A stretch of DNA of 64,000 bases, taken from positions 10,204 to 74,203 of the forward strand of contig JH152966.1 of the NCBI GenBank assembly GCA_000226015.1. The letters run 5' to 3'. The DNA is from Mnemiopsis leidyi (Eukaryota; Ctenophora; Tentaculata; Lobata; Bolinopsidae). A model generated the notes under the pieces. That model had not been told where the DNA came from. It worked only from the letters and a program-made list of their open reading frames with translations, and ran no database searches. The translations under genes were made by a program, and so were the position numbers. Position 1 is the stretch's first letter, and the number at the start of each line of letters is the position of its first letter. Of this stretch, positions 33,855 to 46,268 are shown piece after piece.

Positions 33855-35111
33855 GACAGTTCTTTAAAAATGGCTAAATTTAAAAATTGATTCTGTTTAA
33901 TAATGAAGCAGTGGGGTCAAGTTAAACACCTTTCAAGTTAAAAAAGTTTTATTTTCTCATCTGCAATATTTCACAATAGAATAGGAATATTTCTTTCTGC
34001 ATGGATTTAGACATTAAGCAAGAGTCCCTTTTTTACTCTCTGATGGTCTACTATGAGGGTTACCCCAGCAGATCGCCTTGTTAAACCTGCTCAAGGTCGA
34101 CCCTGGGGTCTGGCACAGCATCTGCATCTGGGCATTAAATGATTTGTTTATATGCAGTGTTGCAGTTTGAAACTCAGCTCACTCATCTAAGTTAAACAAC
34201 CTTAACCAGATTACTCCTTATTTTCTAATATCTTTTAAACAATAATATTGATATAGCCTCACGTTGCAGCCCATTTACAAATTCGAAAATTTTCTGCGCA
34301 GCAGCGGGCATACAGCGTCAGGCAATATTAATATATCTAAAATCAAATTTCAAAATATTTGTTGAATTGAAGATAATACTCATGAGAGTATATATTTAAT
34401 TCTATCTTTAAGGTATGTGTGCCGCATGATGTTGTGCCGCATACGTGTATGTCTGCAAAAATGCAAAATTGTAATTGTAATTATAATATTATGCATCACA
34501 ATATAATTTCAAGACTAAGTAATGTGAAAGAATATTCAACTTGATCTGTGTTTCATTATTGAAGCTTTTCTTGGATCTTAGAAGACTAAGTAATTTATCA
34601 ATATAAAGAAGCTGCTCATGTGATGCAGGGTGCATCCAGTAAGAAATACATTCTTTTGGCAAAAGGCCATGTTCTGATGGACAGGTGTGCGCGCTGGGTG
34701 ACACGAAGTCGTAAGCGCAACATACTGAGTCAACCCATGTTCCATACTTTATCTAGCACGGAGAATGAAATATTTATAATTTGATTTATGTTAATGGTTA
34801 AATACGGAAAAATAAAATGATTGTGTTTTACTACAAAAAATTGTACGTCAATTTTGGTCACTTACATATATCCAATCGTGTCAAGCATCATAACACCTAA
34901 ACTCTAAAATAACTTTAAAGCTCTAAATTTAATAATTATTAAATACAACCTTTAAAAACCTTGAAAATTTTATTGAATAGCAAATGTATCTAAGTAAACT
35001 TTTTCTTAGCTACAAAAGGATGATCTTTTAGAAAACTGTTATGCTTTATCTTGTTCTTCAATAATATCCACTGCTAGAAGTCCCATGGGCTCTAGATATA
35101 CTTTTAAAAAT
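33855..35111. other. Intergenic stretch upstream of IFT74
   Basis: AT-rich. It should contain the IFT74 promoter near 33855-34100, but no clear core element was recognised. A minus frame at 34489-34704 has no identifiable domain. Confidence 0.4.
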
Positions 35112-35427
35112 CTTACCTGGGGACCTCAGGCTAATTGTTGCTTTGCAAACGTAGAGAGAGCCGCGCAACGCCCGGTAATAAAAATCTCGAAATGAAGATA
35201 ATGCAGTCTTAGAATTTTTGATCGAAATTCATAGATGCTAGGTCAAAAAAGCGAAGTCAACACAAACGTGGTAGGTCTAATGAAATACAAAAACGATTGG
35301 GGAAGCAAGCAACATCCGTCCATAATGGGGCCGGGCACCCCTTACTCTGATCAAAGCTTATATGTGCTAAACACGTATTGCGTATATTCCTTTGACGGGA
35401 TAATATCCGTCTAACATTCGTGGTTAA

Positions 35428-37821
35428 CCCCTACACCCCCGAGAATGAATTTTCAAATTAACCCCCTAAATCAACCTCTATTGGTCCAAATAAGAAAAGT
35501 CTAAAAGGTTGTTGTCTCAATGCTTTTGGTTTTCGAGATATCGACAGGTCAATATATCGACCTCGGGGATTCAACAGGAAAATTTTCTCAATTTTGCAAA
35601 ATGTGGAAATCTGCTCAAATATGAGCGTTTCTAAGCCCCGTTTGACACAGCCTAGCATCCTTGGTATAATTGAGGTATATGATTTGGGTGTTTAAATGAC
35701 TCACCTGATCAGTTATACAGAGGAGGTCGATATATCGACCTCGGGAGTTTGACTAGGTCAAATGACAAAGTTGATCATATCAGCGAATTTGCCAGTAATA
35801 TACTGAAAAATGAACTTCTTATTCAGTGATTTCTTGGAAACATTTGTCAAATCGTTTAACTTGTTCTGTTTATGCTCTGAATTGATTTGTTTTTCATAAT
35901 TTTGATTGACTCAAAGGTACATTGTACTAAGCTTTAACTTTGATAGTATGGGCACATTTACAAACTTCAAACTACAAGCAGAGATATGTCAGGATTTAAA
36001 TAGGCTATGTAGTTACTTAAATCTGTGTAAGACAGATGCTGATAAGAAGATTAATCGAGTAGTAAGATAAGATATTCTTGAATCAAATCTGAAATATCAA
36101 ACGGCAAGTTAGTTTTACATCGCTTTGCAGTTAGAATTTTGTTTCGTTTCCGTGGCCGTTTGTATTGAACCATGCCTGTTGTCTATAAAAAGTCATATAC
36201 TGCTCATGAGGCGATTTCTTTGATGGAGTCCATTTGTATAAGCGACCAGGAATGGAGCAGTAATTCTGAAGACAGTGATGATGAAACAGCAGTTCAAAGG
36301 AACGCTTTTATTGTCCTGCAACCTCCCTTAGAGAGACCAGATGCAATAACTGATGAAGATAGCAACTATGAGGATACAGTTATGCTGATAGGTTACCAAG
36401 GAGAATACTCAATGCTGCCGCCGAGTTTTCCAGTATGATGAGAGCATGATTCCTTACTTCGATTTTCATGGTGCCAAGCGGTATATGAAGGGGAAGCCGC
36501 ACAAATTCGGATTCAAAGTGTGGGTTGCATCATCACTGGATGAAGTTCCTCTTTTTTGCGAACCTTACGCTGGTGCATCAACTGAAATGCCGGATTATGG
36601 CATGAAGAAGAGTAGTGACATTGTGGCACACATCATTACTCGGCTAGGGTTGGGTGCAGGACACAAAGTATTTGCAGATAATTACTTTATGTCTCCAGCT
36701 TTACTGCAGTGGTGTGCCTGGACTTACCAGGACACTACAGAAAAAAGGCTAAAGGATGTTCCATATCCTCCCGTTGAGGCAGCTGTGGGCAGCTATAAAA
36801 GTGTTGTTGATATGGAGAATAATATAATCTACACGACTTGGCAAGATAGGAAGAGCGTTTTGGTAGCATCAAACTGTTTTAGTTGCGAACCCCTGAGAAA
36901 AGTCACTGTTGGGACAACCTAGAGAGGGAAGAATTGACAAACGCTTTTCTGAGAATGCCCATTTGGTTGACGAAGACAAAGAGAAGCACTTTGTGTGTCG
37001 ATCTTGTCTAGAAGTAGATGATAAGAAATCAAGAACTCCGTTTTATTGCATTAGTTGTAAAGTTGGACTGCACCCTGTCAAGTGTTTCCGACATTATCAT
37101 ACTATGACGTCATAGTAGTGTGTTTTTAATTACAATTGCGAGCTTATTTGAAAGATTATGTGACTTAAAATATGTTGTATGTTTCTTATCTATTTAGTGT
37201 TATTGACAGAGTTCATGTATTTACTTTGTCCCCATGATCCAATGTATTTGTCTCAAGATCCAATGTATTTACACCTCCAAACTCCCGAGGTCGATTTATC
37301 GACCTCCTAAAGAAATCACCAGAATAGTTAGGATTTGCCTACCAATAATTGTTAAAAATACTCCACATCACTCGACTAGCTATAAATTTAGGCATTGAAC
37401 GGATTTGTATGGCATATAAGTGGTTTTTATAAAAAAATCCGACTTCCCTCGGCGAACCCCCGAGGTCGATATATATACCCGCACTTTAGCGACTTATTGT
37501 GAATACATTTTATCCACTATCAAACAGTTGGAATGGTCCCATATTTGCTAAAGCATTGCTGTACATGGTCCCGAGATGATTTTCAGAAATTCATTCAGGA
37601 GTCTGAATTATGCACAATTAAAAATGATTAATTAATTATTATATGAATTAATTAATATAATTATCGAAAAAACCATTTCTTTTTTAAAAATGAGTGTTGT
37701 TATGGATAGAACTAAGTTTTATTAAGTGAACTCACTAAAGAAATTTATTCTATAGCGAATAGATATGGCACACTATCAGTCGCTATAGCGGGTATATATA
37801 TCGACCTCGGGGGCGAACGGG
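35428..37821. mobile_element. piggyBac-family transposon, internally deleted
   Basis: Flanked on both sides by TTAA (35424-35427 and 37822-37825), the piggyBac target. The ends are CCCCTACACCCCCGAG at the left and, in reverse complement, CCCGTTCGCCCCCGAG at the right. Subterminal copies of CGAGGTCGATATATCGACC occur near 35556, 35730, 37285, 37460 and 37795. The interior encodes a shortened transposase on the + strand. Confidence 0.88.
36172..37115 (+). pseudogene. piggyBac transposase remnant
   Basis: Three frames in order. 36172-36438 is an acidic N-terminus. 36446-36922, with a few codons before its ATG in the same frame, holds DESMIPYFDF (first catalytic Asp), GKPHKFGFKVW, FADNYFMS (second Asp) and TWQDRKSVLVASN (third Asp). 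36909-37115 holds a C-terminal Cys-rich finger (CRSC...YCISCKVGLHPVKCFRHYH). The dimerisation region before the first Asp and much of the segment between the second and third Asp are missing, and frames shift between the parts. It cannot encode a normal transposase of about 550-600 residues. Confidence 0.8.
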
Positions 37822-38293
37822 TTAATGTTCAAACGCTAACGTTAGCTTTGAGAACGGAAAACAGATAAAAATTCGTCAAGCGGGAAGGCACGCGCTGTAC
37901 AACGTGAAAGCGCGTGATGGCCGTGACAGTAAATTATCAACTTACTTGTCCAGCAGTATAATTTAACACGACTCGCGCGCGGCTCGCAGCTTGTTGTCGA
38001 GATGTTACCCGACCCGCGCGCGGCTCGCAGTTTTCTGCTCTCCTCGTTAGAACGTTAGAAGGATATCATCTCGTCAAGCAGCTTGCTACTCTCCTAGCGT
38101 TAGAACGTCAAACATGAACAAATATAAATATTATCTCGTCAACAATTTACATTCAACAACTGTTGATCCTTGTCTCACGTTGCGCGCCCTGGAGGTTGAC
38201 GAGATTATATTCGTCTACCGTTCTAACTCGTTCAGCTTTGGCTGCGTGAGTAGGGTATTACCGCGACAACAAACACAAAACACGTATATCCTT

Positions 38294-38379
38294 GTACGAG
38301 CTTAGCGCAAAATTAGGACGGACGCGCGACGCAAAAGCTTACCACTCACGTCCGTCTTAATTTCGCGCTAAGCTCGTAC
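38294..38379. repeat. 31-bp-arm hairpin
   Basis: Arms at 38294-38324 and 38349-38379 match at 29 of 31 positions (each arm includes GTACGAGCTTAGCGC), separated by 24 bases. It lies within the long-TIR element. Confidence 0.85.
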
Positions 38380-38594
38380 CTGAACATTCGTGTTTAGCAA
38401 GCACCCTCCTGTCATTTTATTCTGATCTTTGAGAACTAGAATTAGGGTCAGTCAAAGTTAAATAAACTCTAACCAGAGCCCTTCTGTGTGCGCGTGCGGC
38501 TTTAACAAATACGGACATGTCGCCAGTTACCGGGCGTTCCGCGGCTCTCTCTACGTTGCAAAGAAACAATTAGCCTGAGGTCCACAGGCAAGCC

Positions 38595-39575
38595 GTTCTC
38601 CTGGCGTTAACACGTTAGAGGGATATCATCTCGTCAATTTTGCAACGCGTTCCATCCCGTTATTTTATTCTCGGAGAGAACTTCGCTTGATCGAATGAGG
38701 GTCGGACAAAATCAGACAAGGCTACAGCCACCGCAAAAAGTTTTAGTAATATTTTATTGCAGATAAATAATATGCCAAAGAAATAAACTTAACGAAAATT
38801 AGCGACTGTAATTTTGATTCATCTTCGTACTTATTGATCCATTCAAACAGTCCATTATCTTAAATCATTATCTTATATCATCAGTAACATAGGGGTAATA
38901 GGGTGTGCTAATCATTGTTAATTAAAGTCTGAACACTTATATATAAAGCTTAACATGACTTACTAAATGTTGTAGGTTGATAACCTTATACTGTCGCGGC
39001 CATCATGCACTCTCACGCATTTCTGGCCTGGCGAATGAATTCGAAGAAATTCGAGACGCGCATCACCCGTTTAACTAAATGTAAATACTTGCCTATATAT
39101 TGGCAGCAATACCAGAAAATCGAATATTTATCTATGATAATTTTAAAATTTAAAGAACGAAAAATACTGGCAGTTAATCATCTAATCTGCTCAAAGTCCA
39201 AAAATGTTTGTTTTAATGTCTGAGAACTTCACTGATTTATTTGTCAAATCTCAGCAAACTATAGGTAATTATATAATATCAAATATAGGTAAAATTCAAC
39301 TAATCTTTGTTACCTATGTAGAAGAAGGAGGAAATGTATAGTCAGTCAGTCGGGAAAGAATGTCAGTTAAACTACAAGCAGTGACAACTGTCCAGTTCTT
39401 CTTGTTGTTGAACTTATGCTGCGTTTTTGGACTTTAGGTTAATTAATTGGTTTCTTTGCAGGGTGTTTCTGACTTCTGTACCTCTTCTAATCAGATAACA
39501 GTTGTCAAAGTTATGAACTTTTATTTTTCTTGCAAATATGGCATTCAAATTAAGCAGTTGTTTCTGTTGTGTGGC
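38595..39575. other. Intergenic stretch, no gene recognised
   Basis: AT-rich, with a degenerate copy of the GATATCATCTCGTCAA module near 38625. A short frame at 39005-39223 has no recognisable domain. Downstream side of the LDLa receptor gene. Confidence 0.4.
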
Positions 39576-42500
39576 TCATTTAGACACATCCCTTATTTTG
39601 CATCTTTCTAGTTGTGTTCTACTTTGTACTTGTGCTACCCCCTGACTCAATTCAACCCTATTACTGGTATTTGTATGCCATTGACTCGTAGTTGTCAATT
39701 TTTGAATGGCTTCCCTGAATTTTGTTGGAAATTCATTGTATATTATTGGATTCATAATGCTGTTCATTGGCAACAAAATGATTGCTGCAATTTGGTATAT
39801 CTTTTCCTTTGGAATATCTGCACCATTTGTGTATGCCCATGCTAAGATACAAAAAGGCATCCAAGTAGCCAAATCTGTTAGTGTAATCACTGCAATCTTT
39901 ATTTGAATTGTCTTTGTATTGGCCTCTCTAGTTTTGTCCTTTATCATTCCCTGAACATCTGTATCTCTTTTCATTTTGTATACAACAAATGCGTAGCAAA
40001 ATGTTATAAGCAGAAAGCATGTACAGTTCATCACTGTCATCATCATTGAAAATGAGTATTGAGGATCAGAACTTTTCACAAAATATTTGAATAGACATAC
40101 AGCATCATTTCCATAAAATGTTTGATGAATGCCTGATGGGGCTTCATCATTATGATATAACTTTCTGACGAAGTCCATTAAACCGGACCAAGTCTCTTCT
40201 ACTTGAGATGTATCATTCTTAATAGCATTGTACTTAGCTATAAATCGGATGTGGCTATTCATGTCAGAGAGAGTTGGAAAAATTGGATTTTCCTTATACC
40301 ACATTCCATTGGAAAAATAATCTTGAAAAAGTGTTGTAACTGGTAAGGCTGCAATCATCATCACACCTAATACCAGCACAATTCCAGTGAACACAGATGC
40401 TAAGACTTCTTTATCAGCTGCCACATTCCCTCCTTCTATTTTCATTGCTCTGTACAAAGAGACAAATACCATTGTATAGACTGACAATGTAGAACCAAAA
40501 GTTGATAAAATTCCAAGAAATGAGCATGTTTTACTTGTAAGCCATTCATATTTTGATTTGCAGTAGCTGTTATCATAGTAGATATCAAAACTCACAATTA
40601 TTACTAAATAGACCCCTAAAGTCAAATCACCGAGGCCTATCAACGACATAAAGAAATGGTTTACTCTTAATGTTTTCGATTGAGCTTTAAAGAACATACT
40701 ACTGCAGTGAAACACAGAATACGTGTTCATAGAGAGGGAAGCCATTCCTATAAGTAGTGCTAAATATCTAAGGGCAGAGCTTTGCAAAAGTTTATCATTG
40801 CCACATCCCTGTGAGCATTCATCTGAGCCATCTGAACAGTCAAAAATACCATCACAGATCTTGGTATGTGAGACAGTTCTTGGGAATCCTTTCTTGCAAT
40901 AAAAGGAGAAGGGGCAATTATCTTCATCAGAGCCATCACCACAATCATCTATGAAATTGCATAGGAGATTCGATTCAAGACATTTTTTATTTTTGCAAGT
41001 AAACACCTTTTCAGCCAAGGTATTGTTTTCAACCTTCATATATTTTGCTAACTTTTGTCCTTGTACTGTGGATAATTCATAGATAGGTTGTATTGCTATG
41101 CATTCTGTTTCTTCCATACTTTGTAACCTAAGAGATCTCTCATATGAATTGCAGAAAAGTTCCTTGAGACCATACCTAACTAAGGAAGAGGTATTTAATG
41201 ATTTGCACTCATTCCACCAAAAATGATGAACTTTATTTCTTCTTCCTGGGTTGATTTTGATTAGTTCTCTTTTGAAACAACTAGATTTCATATGTTGGCT
41301 ATTTTCTTTCATGATCCCTGGTAAACATGGAAACTGAAATTGTTGTGCTATCAAGTTATCTGCCATGACATCAGATGCAAAAACCAATATGTCATCTTTA
41401 ACATCTTTGTATGTTGACCCTTCCTCATATTCCCTTTCAGAAAGTCTTGTCACTGCACAGAGCTCAGCTTCAGATCCTGCACAACTTTCCACATTATCAC
41501 AAAATTCTTCCTTTTTTATGTAAACACCTGCTATGTCAGGGCACTCAATGCCTTTTTTGCAATGGAACATTACATCATCTTCATCTTCTCCATTTTTACA
41601 GTCCTGTACACCATCACACAGCCACTTACTAGGAATGGAAAGAGTTTTTCGTTCCTCCCTCGTCAAATGTCTTTCACAAGAAATATTTTTTTCGAGAACT
41701 GTCTCACAACCCTGCTCATCCTCTGCATGTTCTGAGCAATCAATCTTATTATCACAAAGCATGTATTTATGAACTGTGCATGTTTCACTTAAAGTTAAGC
41801 AAAGCTCATCCATACCATCATCACAAACCTGCCAATTATTGCAAAGCCACCTGTCCCTAACCCTAGTATTAGGATGATTCTGTACAGTACAGTGTATTAC
41901 ATTTGTATCTGTACAATTCATCTGATCAAGTAAGCCCTCACACCCTAGAAAGTCATTGTTACTGGTTGTGGTGCTGTAAGACCTCGGGTAGTAGCAGGTA
42001 TTTATCTCCTTAATGGCCTTTGTGAGATCACTCCCTTTTTCTTTGCATGTGAGTTTAGTATTGTGTTTGTTTTGGCAAAGGTTTGGGTCTTCATCTTCTG
42101 AGTATTCACAATATGGTTCACCGTCACAAATATGTTTTCTATCTACCCATACATCTTTTGCGTGATTATTCCGTGTGCAACTTATACCAAAACTAAACCC
42201 ACAATGATACTCATCTTCACCATATTTACAATCACTATAACTATCGCACTCATATAGCTTGGGTACAAAGCCATTGTGAACTTCAGAATTAGGTGTGCAA
42301 TTCCTGCCTCTTTTTTCACTGTAATCACAGTTATTTTCGTCTGACTTGTCAGAGCAATGATAATAGCCATCACATATACGCCTAGTGGGGATATTTTTAT
42401 AAGACTTCGACATATTATCTCTTTGAAGACAAACCATCCCTTTACAAACCATATCGTTCACATGAACTCCTGCACAGCCACAGCTTTGGTATCTCATTGC

Positions 42501-44271
42501 AATTTTGTCTGAAAGAGCATAAAATAAGCCCAGAAATTGCTAAGTACAGTTTTTTTATTTTTAAACACTGTTTTTATGGTATTTTTTAAGGGTGATTGCC
42601 ATGAAATGTACACATCACCAAAAGTGTGTCTTCAAGTTTTATATAGCTGGAATTAATCAGTTCTTCAAGTTTCATTTGAAATAAGTCCTTTAATTAGTAT
42701 TTTTGTTAAAATTCTGACCAAACTGTTACTTGCCAAAATTTCTAAAATGATTTGATAACCAAGCAAGAATTTTACAAACAGTGGGTATGACGTTGTTAAA
42801 GCCATATCAAAAGCATGGATATTCCTACCTGAGCAGATGTGGGTAAAGTAGCAGTAGTCTGTTCGCTCCAGAGAAATTCTGTATATTTCATCCTGTTCTT
42901 CACATTTGTAGATAGTAACATCTTTAAAAGTAGCACTTGTTCTGATGAAATTCCCCTCAACAATCCCTTGAAAAACCACATCTTTAGTATCTGAAAATGT
43001 AATATTCTATTCATTTTTTACTAAGACACAGTATAAGGCTCAGTCATGTCATAGAATCATGTTCCCAGAGTTGGGACTGAATTTTTGGTTACACAAAATG
43101 CCCCTGTTTATGATTTCGTAACTGAAACAGTTGCATCATTTGAAAATGGTTATTAAAGGTTCATTTAATATGAATATGTTGATGTTTGATTTTAACATCA
43201 AATAGGAGCTAATAATTGCAGTTCAACTGTTGTATGAAACGTTATATCATGCTTGTACGGTGTACCAAATCCTAACCTTATAATATGAGATATCAATTTG
43301 TTTTTATCTGTTTGTCTGATTGATAGCAATGTAACTCATGAGCAGGCATATTTGAAGTAGGAATTTTATGTTAGCTTGAATATTAGGATTCTGTAATACC
43401 TGTGCAGCTAATTGCCAGAGATCTATTTAAACCACTGCAACTGTCATTCACCACACTTCCAAAATCAGTGGTATAATTTTCCGGGTTTGTTATGTGTATC
43501 CATTGTAGCAATCCGATGTTCTGTTCGACTGGCAGATCTTGAGCTATACCTATATTGCCTTTCTCAAGCTTTTGACAGATTAGAGATGCCAAGGTGTCAT
43601 TGTGAATGTGAACATGGAGTCCATAAGAAGGGCATACATGAAAGTCTTTATCCATTTCATTATTACTGATGATGACTCTCCCATCGTTTCCTATGCTTAA
43701 TTTATTTTCTTCTGAAATTACAAAATTATAGTACAAATTAAGTGAGCAATGGCTAACAAAGAAGCAGCAGATTTTGATAAAGGTATGGTTGGGTAAAAGG
43801 GACCATTTTAAAATTTTGTCTCTAGGAGAACATTTTTTTCGGGCAAGGGTCACAATTTTTTTGTATGTAAGTAAGTGATAGCGTTTAAACTGTCAGAAGT
43901 TCAATGTGACAAAATGCTGTCTATCAACACATCAGGAGGTATATAGGCCTGAATTTATAATTTTTGTAAATTTAGAGTATGTGTGCAAACAGTATTAGAA
44001 GGGAAGGGTAAAGAATCTTTTATATCACATGTGGTGTCTTTGCTTACATTTCATTGGTCAATGTTACATGGCAAAAAATTGACAAATTTGAAACCACACC
44101 ATTAACTGGCCAATTTTTGCCAAAAGATCTTCTTTTTTCTTTAGAAATGAAACGTGATAGAATATAATAATTAAACCAGGAATGTATAGAGATAAATTTA
44201 ATAAAGTAGATGATGATTAATAACATACCTGAAATTTGAGCCAATAGCAAACACGCAATGACCAATTTCAT
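39576..44271 (-). CDS. LDLa-repeat-rich 7TM receptor, four exons
   Basis: Exons 44271-44229 (signal peptide MKLVIACLLLAQIS), 43711-43400, 42990-42829 and 42508-39576 are in phase and encode 1149 residues. The first about 172 residues form an unrecognised ectodomain. Then come roughly nine LDLa modules with calcium-cage patterns such as CDGYYHCSDKSDENNC, CDNKIDCSEHAEDEQGC, CNFIDDCGDGSDEDNC and CDGIFDCSDGSDEC. A seven-helix domain from about residue 770 ends in PMNSIMNPIIY, an intact NPxxY. The DRY position reads LYR. No leucine-rich repeats are seen. Most of the protein, including all LDLa and TM segments, lies in one exon. Ligand unknown. Its start is 370 bases from the divergent METTL25-like gene. 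Confidence 0.93.
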
Positions 44272-44641
44272 CGGTGCTTAACTTAAGGTCGATCTTCCAA
44301 TCACACCAGTAAAGTTAGAACATAATGTGGTAGCAATAAAACTGAACTGAGAATCTATGGAATGTGAACTCGCTCAGTCACCCATGTGACTTAGTTAACT
44401 GACCTACTCATAGTCCAGGTATTTGTGATAACCTTTCTAACGTAGACTTGCATCTAGGCTGTTGGCCAGTAGCTATTCTTACTGTTACCAAACAACAGCA
44501 TCAAAACCAGAAGATAAACTAGTAACATGCAGTAGAATTTTCTACCATGGCAGTAAAACCTAAATTGATATCAATACATTGATAAATTGATTCTAACCTA
44601 TCTTATTCATGAAATAATATAGACATATTAGGAGTTAATCG
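44272..44641. promoter_or_regulatory. Shared divergent promoter region
   Basis: Only 370 bases separate the start codons of the LDLa receptor (-) and the METTL25-like gene (+), so their promoters must lie within this interval or overlap it. No TATA box is obvious. Confidence 0.4.
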
Positions 44642-46018
44642 ATGGCAACTGAATCCTACAAAGATGTGCAGAGACTGCAATGTTCAATGGCAGAAGACTT
44701 GAAACTTATAAATTACTTTGAAGCTTTATCAAACTTTTTCATGGTTGATTTTTATACCTACTCGGCCTATAATATGCTTCCTAAAGCTTGGCTCGAGTCA
44801 GCAAAGCAATATGATGATTCTCTTCTTGAGCAATTTTGTACAAGTCTATTGCCTGAAAACTCTGTGAAAATCTGTCGTTCTCTGATGCCTCTTTCTATGC
44901 TGTGTTTTATTGCCTTGACCAGGAAAAAACTGGCTTTAAGAATGAAACAACCATGTCCAAAACATGAGCTACCAATTTCTTGCAAAGATCAACTAAAGTT
45001 TTTAAAGCCTAAGAAATTAGTCGAATTATCTGACATGTTACCTTGCATACAGAAAGTTGTCTCCTCCCAGAATATAACTCACGTTGTGGATATAGGATCA
45101 GGAGTGGGACATGCGTCGAGATTTATTGCTAAGCAAAATCCTCACTGTATGGTTCTTCGAATAGAAGCTCAGTCAAAGTTGATCAACAAAGCTACTGATA
45201 TTGATTTGAACTTCGATAAAACGAGCAAATCGAAAAATATTTTTTCTTCAGTTTGTCGATTGACCCTGGATGACAACGTAGTGTCTTCATTTCTTCAATT
45301 ACTAAAAGATGCTGATCAAGCCAATGGAACCTCCTTCTCCAGCCCAAAGAGTCGCATCTTGTTATTAGGACTACATCCCTGTGGAAATTTAGGTTCCTAC
45401 ATGTTGCGTTTGTTTAAAGAGTGTGCTATCTGTCAGAGTGCTGTAATTGTCAGCTGCTGTTACTTATTGATCGACTCAGAACCCAACCAGACTGGTGGAT
45501 TTCCTTTGAGTAATTTTCTTAAGGATCAAGAAGTTTTGAATCTTAGCTCACAGCTAAAAGAACAAGCATGTCACAATGCCGAGTTTTATCTTTCAAGACT
45601 TGGTAGTCAGTTGAATAATCACGATAAACTCACTCAAAACTGGAGATCTATTGCAGACATATTTCTAAGTAAGAGGGAGTCCGCAAGCTCAAGGTCATGG
45701 TTCAAATTCAAAAAGCGTGCAAACGGTGAAAATATTGTGAAATTTATCAACAAAAACCTAGCATTGCACAAACTTCCTGAATTAGATAAAGATGAAGAAG
45801 AGCTTGCCCTAAAGTTGGGTGTTGTTGATCAGTGGAAAACTTGGGCCTATTATCTTGTATACATATTAAAACTTTCGTTAGGGGTCATTGGCGAGTCCCT
45901 TATTTTGAATGACCGAATTTTATTTTTGTTAGAAAGCAGATGCAGTTCTCAGTTTGAAATTCTCTTCAATCCAAAAGAATCTTCTAGGAATGTTGCTATT
46001 GTTTCTTCCAAAAATTAA
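44642..46018 (+). CDS. METTL25/METTL25B-like methyltransferase
   Basis: A 458-residue intronless protein. It has the features of the METTL25 family: an N-terminal helical region, SAM motif I as VVDIGSGVGHASRFIA near residues 148-163, GLHPCGNLGSYMLR from residue 243, and SCCY at 271-274 (family SCCYH, here followed by Leu). The C-terminal domain has FKFKKRANGE and a final hydrophobic strand pair. The substrate is poorly defined for the family. Human members are multi-exon, so the single-exon structure suggests intron loss or a retrocopy that stayed intact. PSTK follows 250 bases downstream on the same strand. Confidence 0.87.
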   Translation: MATESYKDVQRLQCSMAEDLKLINYFEALSNFFMVDFYTYSAYNMLPKAWLESAKQYDDSLLEQFCTSLLPENSVKICRSLMPLSMLCFIALTRKKLALRMKQPCPKHELPISCKDQLKFLKPKKLVELSDMLPCIQKVVSSQNITHVVDIGSGVGHASRFIAKQNPHCMVLRIEAQSKLINKATDIDLNFDKTSKSKNIFSSVCRLTLDDNVVSSFLQLLKDADQANGTSFSSPKSRILLLGLHPCGNLGSYMLRLFKECAICQSAVIVSCCYLLIDSEPNQTGGFPLSNFLKDQEVLNLSSQLKEQACHNAEFYLSRLGSQLNNHDKLTQNWRSIADIFLSKRESASSRSWFKFKKRANGENIVKFINKNLALHKLPELDKDEEELALKLGVVDQWKTWAYYLVYILKLSLGVIGESLILNDRILFLLESRCSSQFEILFNPKESSRNVAIVSSKN

Positions 46019-46240
46019 TGATATATTTAAATATTGTTTTTATTCATAACACTTACCATGATATTTTTATGCTTATGAACATAAATCCAAATTAATTTGA
46101 TATTTTCATACTTTCAAGTATCTTATAAATGCCAATAATTTCAATTATAACTGGTAAAAAGAGATACCAATTGTCACACCGTTATTAAAATAAGACCTAC
46201 CGTACTTCAGTTAAAACTTTATCTAAAGTACAAAGTACAT

Positions 46241-46246
46241 AATAAA
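46241..46246 (+). terminator. Poly(A) signal after METTL25-like gene
   Basis: AATAAA 223 bases after the stop codon and only 22 bases before the PSTK start codon. The transcripts of the two genes must nearly touch or overlap. Confidence 0.45.
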
Positions 46247-46268
46247 ATTAATTGTCTTTAAGTTAGGT

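Larger units (their letters stand above)
35112..38594. mobile_element. Long-TIR element hosting a nested piggyBac
   Basis: Terminal inverted repeats of about 67 bases, at 35112-35178 and 38527-38594, share CCTCAGGCTAATTGTT, CTTTGCAA and CGTAGAGAGAGCCGCG, ending at CGCCCGGTAA. The interior outside the nested piggyBac is non-coding and contains repeated modules (GATATCATCTCGTCAA at about 38062, related to one just outside at about 38625) and a 31-base-arm hairpin at 38294-38379. No transposase was seen, so it is non-autonomous; the superfamily was not identified. Confidence 0.7.
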
